Assembly: GCA_014879765.1 (NCBI GenBank)
Contig: JACSRL010000213.1
Span: 1 to 11,362, forward strand
Direction: 5' to 3'
Source: Anaerolinea sp.
GTDB lineage: Bacteria > Chloroflexota > Anaerolineae > JAAEKA01
DNA: 11,362 nucleotides
The translations under genes and the position numbers were made by a program. The notes below the pieces were generated by a model. That model did not search any database and was not told the DNA's origin. It was given only the letters and a program-made list of their open reading frames with translations. Below are positions 1 to 6,585 of the stretch, in pieces (positions within the stretch are counted from its first letter, which is position 1; each line of letters begins with the position of its first letter).

Positions 1-17
1 ATTCTCCAAACAACTAC

Positions 18-42
18 CCCAGTCTACTGCTGGGTTGGTTTT
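18..42 (+). terminator. Possible weak terminator of an upstream gene
   Basis: A five-base-pair hairpin CCCAG / CTGGG (18-22 and 30-34, seven-base loop) is followed by TTGGTTTT. It would suit the end of a gene lying left of the window. The stem is short and the T run is interrupted, so this is a weak call, and no coding sequence is visible to its left. Confidence 0.25.
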
Positions 43-112
43 ATGATTCCAAAACACAACAGTCGAGTACAATTGTTCTACGATCTGGAAATGTCTGTGT
101 CGTGCGTGACGA

Positions 113-272
113 GTAACGAGTAACCCGTAACCCGGAGGCCGCGTGCGCAATTCTGGTTACGAGTTGCGCCTTACGAGTACCGTATCACGCATGTAACGAC
201 TAACCTGTAATCCAGAGACCGCGTGCGCGATTCCGGTCACGAGTCACGCATTACGCATCATTCCGGAGCCCC
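113..272. repeat. Two copies of an 80-bp degenerate intergenic repeat
   Basis: Positions 113-192 and 193-272 align with a period of exactly 80 bases. The block 121-180 matches 201-260 at 46 of 60 positions by my hand count, with the core CCGCGTGCGC identical. Each copy contains smaller GTAACGA / ACGAGTA-like units of about seven bases, some of them inverted (GTAAC versus GTTAC). Such GTAACGAGTAAC-type intergenic repeats are familiar from Chloroflexota and cyanobacteria. The second copy runs up to the radA ribosome binding site, so radA has almost no other non-repeat leader. I see no clear promoter inside it. Confidence 0.7.
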
Positions 273-273
273 C

Positions 274-1653
274 ATGTCCAAGATAAAAATCCGCTACGTC
301 TGCCAGAACTGCGGCAGCGCCCAGGCCAAGTGGATGGGCAAGTGCCCTGACTGCGGCGAGTGGAACACGCTGGTTGAGAAGCAGATCGTCGAGCCGCCGG
401 CCGGCCGCGCGGCCGGCCGCACCTTCGCGCCGATGGAGGGGGGCGGCGCGCCGCAGCCGTTGACGCAGATCTCGGTCGATGGCCTGGACCGCGTGCCGGT
501 GGAGGGGAGCGAGCTGAGCCGGGTGCTGGGCGGCGGCATCGTGCCCGGCTCGGTGGTGCTGGTCAGCGGCGATCCGGGCATCGGCAAATCCACCCTGCTG
601 CTGCAACTGGCGGCCAGCATGGCGCGCAGGGCCGGCCGCGTGCTCTACGTCAGCGCGGAGGAGAGCGCGCGCCAGCTCAAGCTGCGGGCCAGCCGGCTGG
701 GCATCCACGAGGACAATCTCTACGTCCACGCCGAGACGCACCTGGAATCGATTCTGCAACACGTGGGCGACATCGGGCCGCGGCTGATGGTGGTCGATTC
801 GATCCAGGCCATCCACACCGACACGGTGGCCTCCACGGCCGGCAGCGTGACCCAGGTGCGCGAGTGCGCGGCGCAGCTCTTGCGCATGGCCAAGAGCCAG
901 GGGGTGCCCGTCTTCCTGGTGGGCCACGTCACCAAGGAGGGCAACATCGCCGGCCCGCGGGTGCTGGAGCACATGGTGGACACGGTGCTCTATCTGGAAG
1001 GGGAGCGTTTTCAGACCTACCGCCTGCTGCGCAGCGTCAAGAACCGTTTCGGCTCCACCGACGAGGTGGGGGTGTTCGAGATGGTGGAGGCCGGGCTGCG
1101 GGAGGTGACCAACCCGTCGGAGGCCTTTTTGGCTGAGCGTCTGCCCAACGCGGCCGGCTCAGCCATCGCGGTGACCATGGAGGGGACGCGGCCGCTGTTG
1201 GTGGAGGTGCAGGTGCTGGCCTCGACCACCAGCTTCCCCCAGCCGCGGCGCACGGCCAACGGCGTGGACTTCAACCGGCTGCTGCTGCTGACGGCTGTGC
1301 TGGCCAAGCGGGCCGGCTTTCGGCTGAGCGACCAGGATGTGTTCGTCAATGTGGTGGGCGGCCTGCGCATCAATGAGCCGGCCGCGGACCTGGCTGTGGC
1401 GGTGGCCATCGCCAGCAGCCTGAAGAACCTGCCCGTGCCGGCCGATCTGGCTGTGGTGGGCGAGGTGGGGCTGAGCGGCGAGCTGCGCAGCGTCAGCCAG
1501 CTTCCGCGGCGGCTGAACGAGGCCGCCAAGCTGGGCTTCACCCGCTGCATCGCGCCGCGCAGCCGCACACCGCTCAGCGCGCCCGAGGGCATCGAGGTCA
1601 TCGGCGTGCGCACCCTGCACCAGGCGCTGGAGGTGGCGCTGAGCCAGGGATAA
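274..1653 (+). CDS. radA: DNA repair protein RadA (Sms)
   Basis: RadA is a RecA-like ATPase that promotes branch migration and DNA loading during recombination and repair. The 459-residue product has the usual family length and order: an N-terminal C4 zinc finger (C10, C13, C24, C27), a RecA-type ATPase core with Walker A GDPGIGKST at 99-107, the RadA-specific KNRFG motif at 256-260, and a C-terminal Lon-protease-like domain without peptidase activity in this family. I chose ATG 274 because GGAG at 265-268 lies five bases upstream and the protein then begins MSKIKIRYVC, as RadA proteins do. An in-frame ATG at 223 would add 17 residues read from the intergenic repeat and is unlikely. The gene is GC-rich, unlike the block on its right, and appears intact. 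Confidence 0.97.
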   Translation: MSKIKIRYVCQNCGSAQAKWMGKCPDCGEWNTLVEKQIVEPPAGRAAGRTFAPMEGGGAPQPLTQISVDGLDRVPVEGSELSRVLGGGIVPGSVVLVSGDPGIGKSTLLLQLAASMARRAGRVLYVSAEESARQLKLRASRLGIHEDNLYVHAETHLESILQHVGDIGPRLMVVDSIQAIHTDTVASTAGSVTQVRECAAQLLRMAKSQGVPVFLVGHVTKEGNIAGPRVLEHMVDTVLYLEGERFQTYRLLRSVKNRFGSTDEVGVFEMVEAGLREVTNPSEAFLAERLPNAAGSAIAVTMEGTRPLLVEVQVLASTTSFPQPRRTANGVDFNRLLLLTAVLAKRAGFRLSDQDVFVNVVGGLRINEPAADLAVAVAIASSLKNLPVPADLAVVGEVGLSGELRSVSQLPRRLNEAAKLGFTRCIAPRSRTPLSAPEGIEVIGVRTLHQALEVALSQG

Positions 1654-1656
1654 GCT

Positions 1657-1785
1657 GTGAGCGATTGGGTAAACATCTTCGTCGGCCAGCCGTGGGATGT
1701 GGTCGTGTTCCCCGAGTCGCTGGCGGATGTGGAGACGCTATGAAATGCAGCCGTGGACTCCATCGCCTTCTTCGACAGGTGGCGG
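1657..1785 (+). pseudogene. Short decayed ORF directly after radA
   Basis: A GTG at 1657, four bases after the radA stop and preceded by AGGGAT, opens a reading frame of 28 codons (start MSDWVNIFVGQPWD) ending at TGA 1741-1743. Read past that stop, the same frame continues for 14 plausible codons, ending DSIAFFDRWR, to TAG at 1783-1785. The stretch keeps the GC-rich codon use of radA, whereas the sequence after about 1800 does not. It looks like the stump of a gene that followed radA and was cut off when the accessory block arrived. A real 28-residue peptide is the alternative. I do not recognise the protein. Confidence 0.3.
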
Positions 1786-1826
1786 TAGCACCTGTACCAG
1801 GTATGTGATGATCGCAAGAACGACGC

Positions 1827-1854
1827 TTGCATTGGTTGCAGAGCAACGTATAAT
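1827..1854 (+). promoter_or_regulatory. Putative promoter of the brnT operon
   Basis: A perfect TATAAT at 1849-1854 is preceded by a poor -35 (TTGCAT at 1827-1832, spacer 16). The predicted transcription start is near 1861, about 58 bases before brnT and within one or two bases of the palindrome at 1862-1873. A strong -10 with a weak -35 is common for autoregulated toxin-antitoxin operons. Confidence 0.5.
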
Positions 1855-1861
1855 GTTCAGG

Positions 1862-1873
1862 AAGCACGTGCTT
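1862..1873. promoter_or_regulatory. Candidate operator of the toxin-antitoxin operon
   Basis: AAGCACGTGCTT is a perfect 12-bp palindrome immediately downstream of the predicted -10 of brnT, covering the expected transcription start. A protein bound here would block the promoter. Autorepression by the antitoxin or by the complex is the rule for BrnT systems, so this is the natural candidate site, but binding is inferred from position and symmetry only. Confidence 0.4.
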
Positions 1874-1918
1874 TGAGTACGAATACCAACCACAGCAGCC
1901 AATGACCAGAGAAGCCGT

Positions 1919-2218
1919 ATGGAACTCGTTTTCCGTTGGAGTGAGATCAAGGCTCGGACAAATCTCGCAAAGCACAAGGTTAGCTTTGAGGAAGCCAAAA
2001 CGGTCTTCAATGACCCGTTCGTGATCACGTTCTCCGACGAGAGCCATTCTGATGACGAAGAGCGCTACGTCAGTATCGGTAACTCGATATACAATCGATT
2101 ACTGCTCGTTGTGCATACTGAACAGGAGAGATCAGACGGGAAGTCATTGATCAGAGTGATCAGTGGTCGTAAGGCAACCGCCGTGGAGCGAAAGGATTAT
2201 GAGTCAAGAACCGATTGA
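1919..2218 (+). CDS. brnT: BrnT-family (DUF497) ribonuclease toxin
   Basis: BrnT toxins are small RelE-fold ribonucleases that cut RNA and halt translation until neutralised by an antitoxin. The 99-residue protein shows the family pattern throughout: N-terminal FRWSEIKARTNLAKHKVSF, then FEEAKTVFNDP, a DESH...EERY segment, LLLVVHTE in the central strand, and the C-terminal IRVISGRKAT...ERKDYE. The full length matches the family, and basic and acidic residues in the usual positions are kept, so it is probably active. The start has a weak AGAGAA ribosome site. Its 3' end overlaps the next gene by 20 bases, which indicates co-translation with the antitoxin. It lies in the lower-GC accessory block and was probably acquired by transfer. 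Confidence 0.88.
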   Translation: MELVFRWSEIKARTNLAKHKVSFEEAKTVFNDPFVITFSDESHSDDEERYVSIGNSIYNRLLLVVHTEQERSDGKSLIRVISGRKATAVERKDYESRTD

Positions 2219-2495
2219 GCAGGACGACATGATGCCAGAGTATGATTTCTCAGGCAAAAAGGGAATTCGTGGCAAATATTACCAGGACTATCGCCAAGGT
2301 CATATGGTAGAGGTAGAGCAGGTCGACGGCGCGATCAGTCGGCAGTACTTTTCGTTGCAGGAAGGCGCCATTCTGCTTGAACCAGATGTCAGGGAGTACT
2401 TTCCTGACTCGCAAGCGGTGAACTCAGCGCTACGATCGCTGATCGCGCTGATTCCATCTAAGCCCGCTGTGACAAGGTCGATCCGTCCGACATGA
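2199..2495 (+). CDS. Putative antitoxin partner of BrnT
   Basis: This gene overlaps the 3' end of brnT by 20 bases and sits where BrnA antitoxins are found. The protein (98 residues from ATG 2199) is acidic at the start, then reads MPEYDFSGKKGIRGKYYQDY, followed by a region ending ILLEPDVREYFPDSQ and NSALRSLI. I recall this type as a small protein common in Chloroflexota and cyanobacteria. The C-terminal part resembles the LDPDVLEYF...INALLRAYM end of BrnA, a ribbon-helix-helix DNA-binding antitoxin, so it may both neutralise the toxin and repress the operon. ATG codons at 2229 and 2232, with AGGA at 2221-2224, are credible alternative starts and fit the conserved part better. The function as antitoxin is inferred from position and partial resemblance. 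Confidence 0.7.
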   Translation: MSQEPIEQDDMMPEYDFSGKKGIRGKYYQDYRQGHMVEVEQVDGAISRQYFSLQEGAILLEPDVREYFPDSQAVNSALRSLIALIPSKPAVTRSIRPT

Positions 2496-2623
2496 ACCTA
2501 CTCTTCGCTTCCTGATCGTGATCGAAAAGCCAATTTATCGGCGCGTTCAGCAGCCATGTGCCTGATTGGGCTGATCGGCATGATGAGTACATTGGCCAGA
2601 CCGTGCTATAGGGTCATGACACG

Positions 2624-2650
2624 TTGAAGCCAGCTAGCGATGGTTATAAA
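2624..2650 (+). promoter_or_regulatory. Weak candidate promoter for the nuclease-domain gene
   Basis: TTGAAG (2624-2629) and TATAAA (2645-2650) stand 15 bases apart, shorter than the optimum, 57 bases before the start at 2707. The stretch 2496-2706 has no credible gene. This is the best promoter-like pair I see in it. Confidence 0.3.
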
Positions 2651-2706
2651 GCCAGAGTCAGACAGCATATGGTCTCTGAGGAATCTTAATAGCTCAGGAG
2701 ACAGAC

Positions 2707-3153
2707 ATGAAGGACTTCTTTCCAGAATATCTCACATCTTATGCAAACCTTCGTGATCATTTCGAGGAGAACTTCGATGGTTTGCAGCCACGCGAGCGCG
2801 GCCAGAAATTCGCTAAGGTCGTTCAGGGTGTTGTACCCCATACGAGTTTAGAAAGTCGTGGTTTTGGAGAACCTGAGTTACAGCAAGAAAGCCATGACGA
2901 GGGGGTGGACCTGATTGCCACTCATCCGTCTTCAAGAGATGTTCTTTGCATTCAATCTAAGTACACCTTGCGTGACAAGAATGATCTCGATAGTGTGATA
3001 AACAAGTTTCAGAGCTATCACGCCAAGCATTTTGCTGACACCGCTGGTCCGTTCTTTGCTTTGAGTCGGGTCTCCATAGGCGACGAACCAACAGCATACT
3101 TCCAAATCGTATCCGGTAACGATCTTCACAACGTTCTACGAGAACGATCGTGA
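2707..3153 (+). CDS. Mrr-like restriction-nuclease domain protein, probably truncated by a frameshift
   Basis: The 148-residue product looks like the N-terminal nuclease domain found on restriction-associated helicases. An RERGQKFAKVV segment (about 29-39) precedes DEGVDL (64-68) and IQSKY (82-86), giving the D-(14)-QxK core of Mrr-type PD-(D/E)XK nucleases. A short LDSVINKFQSYH helix region and a final strand YFQIVSGNDL follow. The start is well supported: AGGAG at 2696-2700 lies six bases before ATG. The protein ends abruptly at TGA 3151-3153. The next frame is open from 3080 and continues smoothly (YENDREGTILLG) into the following ORF without a good ribosome site, so one longer gene split by an indel between about 3080 and 3150 is likely. 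Helicase motifs that usually follow such a domain are absent. Neighbours are restriction-modification genes, which supports a defence role. Confidence 0.6.
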   Translation: MKDFFPEYLTSYANLRDHFEENFDGLQPRERGQKFAKVVQGVVPHTSLESRGFGEPELQQESHDEGVDLIATHPSSRDVLCIQSKYTLRDKNDLDSVINKFQSYHAKHFADTAGPFFALSRVSIGDEPTAYFQIVSGNDLHNVLRERS

Positions 3154-3175
3154 GGGAACAATTCTCTTAGGTCGC

Positions 3176-3604
3176 TTGTTTCAACTCCAACAGATGGCAA
3201 GCCAGAGCATGCAACGTCTGCAAGATCGGATGCGCGAGAAGAATATCACGATTTCGGCTTATCAGCGCTTCTTCAAAGGCAACAAATCCGCATATCGAGC
3301 ATTCTTCACCCTCCTAGCATCCTGTGCTCTCTCCGGTGTTGATCTGTCGCAACGGATATCAGATCCCAGCGAACGATATGCTGTAATTGAAGACTTTCTA
3401 AACAAAACTCTTGCAGTCATTCATAATGCCCCGGACAAGTTCGAACGTTTCTATCGATTCGCGTTACAGGCAACGTCGACGATTATTCCCCCGGAGAAAG
3501 ATCCTGATTCAGCCAAGCAATTGTTGTGGCAAGTAATTCGAAGAGCGAATTTCAGGCTCCTACTAGAACGGATGCAATTGGAGGCACTTAATCACGAAAT
3601 CTGA
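3176..3604 (+). CDS. Unknown helical protein, probably the 3' part of the split nuclease gene
   Basis: I do not recognise this 142-residue product. It is rich in charged residues and predicted helices, with a glutamine/methionine-rich start (LFQLQQMASQSMQRLQDRM) followed by aromatic-rich stretches such as KSAYRAFFTLLASCAL and DKFERFYRFAL. No helicase or nuclease motif is visible. The start given is a TTG at 3176; the first ATG is at 3194. Neither has a properly placed ribosome site, and GAGGGA at 3152-3157 is too far away. The frame is open upstream to 3080 and overlaps the end of the preceding gene, so this is best read as its continuation after a frameshift. Translational coupling of a separate gene is the alternative. 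Confidence 0.45.
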   Translation: MFQLQQMASQSMQRLQDRMREKNITISAYQRFFKGNKSAYRAFFTLLASCALSGVDLSQRISDPSERYAVIEDFLNKTLAVIHNAPDKFERFYRFALQATSTIIPPEKDPDSAKQLLWQVIRRANFRLLLERMQLEALNHEI

Positions 3605-3609
3605 TGCGA

Positions 3610-3639
3610 TTGAAACATTTCAACCGTGTACGTTTTGAT
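3610..3639 (+). promoter_or_regulatory. Palindrome and possible promoter before the methyltransferase
   Basis: TTGAAA-CA-TTTCAA (3610-3623) is a perfect inverted repeat in the 65-base gap before the methyltransferase. Its left arm can serve as a -35 (TTGAAA), with TTTGAT at 3634-3639 as a modest -10 (spacer 18). The overlap of a palindrome with a promoter suggests repression, for example by the methyltransferase itself, but no controller (C) protein gene is present here. Low certainty. Confidence 0.3.
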
Positions 3640-3669
3640 GGTTTTTAAGATCAGTAGCCAATTTTAGCC

Positions 3670-4665
3670 ATGAGTGCGATAACACCAGCGCCGAGAAATA
3701 GAACGCTCTTGCTGTGTCAGGAAGACTACGCCCGCTTCCAGATGTGTCTTAGCGTTGAGGATCAACTCGTGTCGTTACCTAAATGTGTGGATCGAACGAT
3801 CAAAGGGGACGCATTCACAGCCCTATCGCTATTGCCACAGGTCTCAGTAGATTTGCTCATCGCCGACCCACCCTATAACATCAGCAAAATCTACAATGGT
3901 TCCACGTTCTCCAAGCAATCTCAGTCCGAATACGAAACCTGGACCAATGCCTGGGTCGAACTCGTCGTGCCGTTGCTGAAGCCTACCGCCTCGGTCTACG
4001 TTTGCAGTGAATGGCGGTCGTCAGGGGTGATCCAGCGCGTGCTGGAGCGTCACTTCATCATCAAGAACCGCATCACCTGGGAGCGCGAGAAGGGGCGTGG
4101 GGCAACGCGTAACTGGAAGAACAACTCCGAGGACATCTGGTTCTGTGTGGTAAGCGAGAACTACTATTTCGACGTCGAAGCTGTCAAGCAGAAGCGGCGC
4201 GTCGTCGCGCCCTATCGCGATGGCAACGGTCAGCCTAAAGACTGGACTGAGGAACCGGACGGCGCATTTCGGGTGACACATCCATCCAACCTCTGGACTG
4301 ACATCACCGTACCGTTTTGGTCCATGCCGGAGAACACCGATCATCCAACACAGAAACCAGAAAAGTTGATCGCCAAGTTGATTCTGGCCAGCTCTCGCCC
4401 TGGCGATGTGGTGCTCGATCCATTTCTCGGCTCGGGTACAACATCAGTTGTGGCAAAAAAACTTGGTCGCCACTACATCGGCATCGAAAAGGAAGAAACC
4501 TATTGTCTGTTGGCCGAGAAGCGTCTAGAGTTAGCTGAACAAGAGCCGTCCATTCAGGGCTTTTCCGGCGGTTACTTCTGGGAGCGCAACACACTGGCGC
4601 ATCTGAAAAGAAAGGCCGTTCGATCAGACAATTCTGCCTTCAAGCAGCCGGAGTTATTCGAGTAG
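3670..4665 (+). CDS. Type II adenine-N6 DNA methyltransferase (beta class)
   Basis: The enzyme transfers a methyl group from S-adenosylmethionine to adenine in a specific DNA site, protecting host DNA from the neighbouring endonuclease. The 331-residue protein carries catalytic motif IV DPPYN at 66-70 and the AdoMet-binding motif I DPFLGSGTT at 250-258. The catalytic motif therefore precedes the cofactor motif, with the target-recognition region between them (about 100-235), which is the beta-class order. HPTQKPEKLIAKLI just before motif I is the usual motif X region. All key residues are present. The start at 3670 has no good ribosome site; ATG 3742 would still keep all motifs. The endonuclease gene begins five bases after its stop, so they form one unit. 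The recognition site cannot be read from the sequence. Confidence 0.93.
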   Translation: MSAITPAPRNRTLLLCQEDYARFQMCLSVEDQLVSLPKCVDRTIKGDAFTALSLLPQVSVDLLIADPPYNISKIYNGSTFSKQSQSEYETWTNAWVELVVPLLKPTASVYVCSEWRSSGVIQRVLERHFIIKNRITWEREKGRGATRNWKNNSEDIWFCVVSENYYFDVEAVKQKRRVVAPYRDGNGQPKDWTEEPDGAFRVTHPSNLWTDITVPFWSMPENTDHPTQKPEKLIAKLILASSRPGDVVLDPFLGSGTTSVVAKKLGRHYIGIEKEETYCLLAEKRLELAEQEPSIQGFSGGYFWERNTLAHLKRKAVRSDNSAFKQPELFE

Positions 4666-4670
4666 ACACC

Positions 4671-5333
4671 ATGAAAAGCAAGCTTTTTCACACCTCGGAA
4701 TACCTTGTTATCCAGGACCAAGTGCGTGACTTGATCAACAGCAGCGCCGATTTTCTCTCCAGCGATACGGCGCAGAGCACACGAGCTGCAGGTGATGCCA
4801 TCGAAGCAATCATCGCCGGATCATTTGATCAGATTTTGGGTGATCATTGTGGGGAGTATTCCTCGAGCTTCGCGCGCCGCGCCATGGCTGACCTGGCTTT
4901 TACCGATCGCGATGGCCTGTATTACATCGTCGATGTTAAGACACACCGAAGCGACACCCGTTTCAACATGCCCAACCTGACCTCTGTCGAGCGATTGGCC
5001 CGCTTTTACGAGGATGATACGAATTTCTTCACGGTATTGATGGTCAAATATATCGTCGAAGGTGTGAAGACGACTGTTTCCGATGTCACGTTCGTGCCGA
5101 TTGAGTTCCTCGACTGGGACTGCCTGACCATCGGTGCTTTAGGGTGGGGTCAAATTCAGATCGTCAACTCCAACTATATCTCGATCAACCCAGGCTATTC
5201 ACGTCGTCTCTGGATGCTGGAGTTCTGCGATGTAATGCTTTCATTCTATCCCAAGGAGATCGCCAAGATCGGCGAGCGGGTGGACCGTTTCGAACAGATT
5301 CGAGAGTTTTGGCTACAGAAGTCTACCGATTGA
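4671..5333 (+). CDS. Type II restriction endonuclease, PD-(D/E)XK fold, EcoRV/HincII-like core
   Basis: This 220-residue protein, starting five bases after the methyltransferase stop, is the expected nuclease of the pair. It cuts unmethylated DNA at the site its partner modifies. The visible catalytic core is MADLAF (D74) followed by YYIVDVKTH (D88, K90), that is D-(13)-D-x-K, with E44 or E45 as a possible upstream acidic residue. PNLTSVERLARFYE follows at 101-114. EcoRV (D74, D90, K92) and HincII (D114, D127, K129, then APNIISAYKLA) have the same arrangement, so the resemblance is to that branch; it is recalled from their sequences, not computed. No strong ribosome site is present, and translation is probably coupled to the methyltransferase. 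The ORF appears intact. Confidence 0.82.
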   Translation: MKSKLFHTSEYLVIQDQVRDLINSSADFLSSDTAQSTRAAGDAIEAIIAGSFDQILGDHCGEYSSSFARRAMADLAFTDRDGLYYIVDVKTHRSDTRFNMPNLTSVERLARFYEDDTNFFTVLMVKYIVEGVKTTVSDVTFVPIEFLDWDCLTIGALGWGQIQIVNSNYISINPGYSRRLWMLEFCDVMLSFYPKEIAKIGERVDRFEQIREFWLQKSTD

Positions 5334-5350
5334 TCTAATCCTCGCGCGAA

Positions 5351-5391
5351 ACGACGGAGGTCATCGCAACTAAAGCGATGACCTCCGTCGT
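5351..5391. terminator. Bidirectional hairpin between convergent genes
   Basis: A perfect 17-bp inverted repeat, ACGACGGAGGTCATCGC at 5351-5367 and its complement at 5375-5391, has a seven-base loop AACTAAA. It lies 17 bases after the endonuclease stop and 24 bases after (minus strand) the NrfD stop, which fits a shared terminator for two converging operons. The T run is short or missing on both sides, so it may act mainly as a strong hairpin that stabilises 3' ends or with Rho. Confidence 0.65.
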
Positions 5392-5415
5392 CATAGGGTG
5401 GGTATAAATTGGTGA

Positions 5416-6585
5416 CTACTTGTGCGCAGCCTTCTTTTCCTCGAAGATGGCCAGGAAGCGCACGCCCAGCAGCCAGGCCATCACGGCCGCGCCGATGATG
5501 CCGAGGGTGGAGAGCCACTCCAGGATATGCGGCGAGTAGTTGACGTTCGCCGGCAGCAACTGGCCGAACATGGTGGCGTTGAAGCGGTTCATCATCACGC
5601 CAAAGAGCAGCAGCAGCGGCGCGATCACCGGCGTCCAGGGGCGGCGGCGCAGGGCCGGGATGAAGAGCAGCGCCAGGGGCAGGATCAGCCCCAGGCTCAT
5701 CTCCAGCCACCACCAGGCGCTGTAGGCGCCGGCGCTCCAGATCAGCGCCAGCTCGCCGCTGATCAGCAGATCGCCCAGTTTCAGCACCAGGTAGAGCAGT
5801 GCCACCCAGCCGGCCAGCCGGGCCAGGCCGTCGATGATGGCCCGCTTCGCCGGCCGGCGCAGCACATAGGACGCGCCGCCGTAGGCCAGCGTGGCCAGGC
5901 TCAACCCGGCCATGATCGACGACACGAAGAAGAGCACCGGCAGCGCGGGCGAGTACCACAGGGCGTGCAGCCGGTGCGGCATGTTCAGGTAGAGGGTGCC
6001 CAGCGTCGATTGGTGCAGCGAGGAGAGGGTCACGCCCACCACCGCCACCACCGGCATGATCATGGTAGCTACCCGCAACAGCTTCTCGCTGAGCGGCCGG
6101 TTGATCCGCTCCAGCAGGCAGGGGGAGACCTCCAGCAGCAGCACCGTGGTGTAGAGCAGCACACACCAACTGATCTCGAACAACGGCGAGTGGAAATTCC
6201 AGAAGAAGATGAAGTGGTAGAAGCGGTCAGGCCGTCCCAGGTCCAGCACCAGCAGCAGCAGCACGGCCACATAGCCGGCCAGGCCGGCCAGGATCGCCGG
6301 CCGCACCGCGTCGTGGTATTTGTGCTGATGCAGCACGTGCGCCAGGCCCGCCATGGTGAAGCCGGCGCCGGCAAAGGCGATCAGCGTGAAGTCGAAGCCG
6401 ATCCAGATGCCCCAGGGATAGGCGTCGACCAGGGCTGTGGTGCGGCCAAGCCCGGCGAAGAGCCGGATGATGCCGGCCAGGCCGCCTACCAGAACCATCA
6501 GCCCCAGCAGCGCCAGCGCCATGCGCCGGTTGAGCAGCGGCACCGCGCTGCTGGATGACTGCTCCACGTGCAGATTAGTGGCCAT
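5416..6585 (-). CDS. nrfD: NrfD/HybB-type quinone-interacting integral membrane subunit
   Basis: Members of this family (NrfD, PsrC, HybB, DsrP, ActC) exchange electrons with the membrane quinone pool for FeS or cytochrome partners. The 389-residue protein is almost wholly hydrophobic with about ten membrane segments (roughly 21-44, 61-84, 98-115, 133-152, 172-192, 213-236, 255-273, 290-310, 318-333, 357-380). Family motifs are AYPWGIWIGFD (55-65), LDLGRPDRFYHF (114-125) and FEISWCVLLYTTVLLLE (136-152), closest by eye to HybB and DsrP. No heme ligands or Cys clusters are expected or seen. The start ATG at 6585 has AGGAGGA five bases upstream and overlaps the preceding gene by 11 bases, so translation is coupled. 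It is the last gene of a three-gene operon, and its quinone site would connect the module to menaquinone. Confidence 0.93.
   Translation of the reverse strand: MATNLHVEQSSSSAVPLLNRRMALALLGLMVLVGGLAGIIRLFAGLGRTTALVDAYPWGIWIGFDFTLIAFAGAGFTMAGLAHVLHQHKYHDAVRPAILAGLAGYVAVLLLLVLDLGRPDRFYHFIFFWNFHSPLFEISWCVLLYTTVLLLEVSPCLLERINRPLSEKLLRVATMIMPVVAVVGVTLSSLHQSTLGTLYLNMPHRLHALWYSPALPVLFFVSSIMAGLSLATLAYGGASYVLRRPAKRAIIDGLARLAGWVALLYLVLKLGDLLISGELALIWSAGAYSAWWWLEMSLGLILPLALLFIPALRRRPWTPVIAPLLLLFGVMMNRFNATMFGQLLPANVNYSPHILEWLSTLGIIGAAVMAWLLGVRFLAIFEEKKAAHK

Noticed and set aside
223..273. Upstream ATG start for radA
   Set aside because: The 17 extra residues come from the intergenic repeat, and the ATG at 274 has the ribosome site and the conserved N-terminus.
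244..1832. Minus-strand frames opposite radA
   Set aside because: They are shadows of the intact radA gene, a consequence of high third-position GC.
5351..5391. The 17-bp inverted repeat as a transposon end or recombination site
   Set aside because: It is a single hairpin between convergent genes with no transposase nearby; a shared terminator explains it more simply.
5422..6558. Plus-strand frame opposite the NrfD gene (378 codons)
   Set aside because: The translation is a low-complexity Gln/His/Arg/Gly string with no domain, and the minus strand encodes a clear NrfD-family protein with a good ribosome site.
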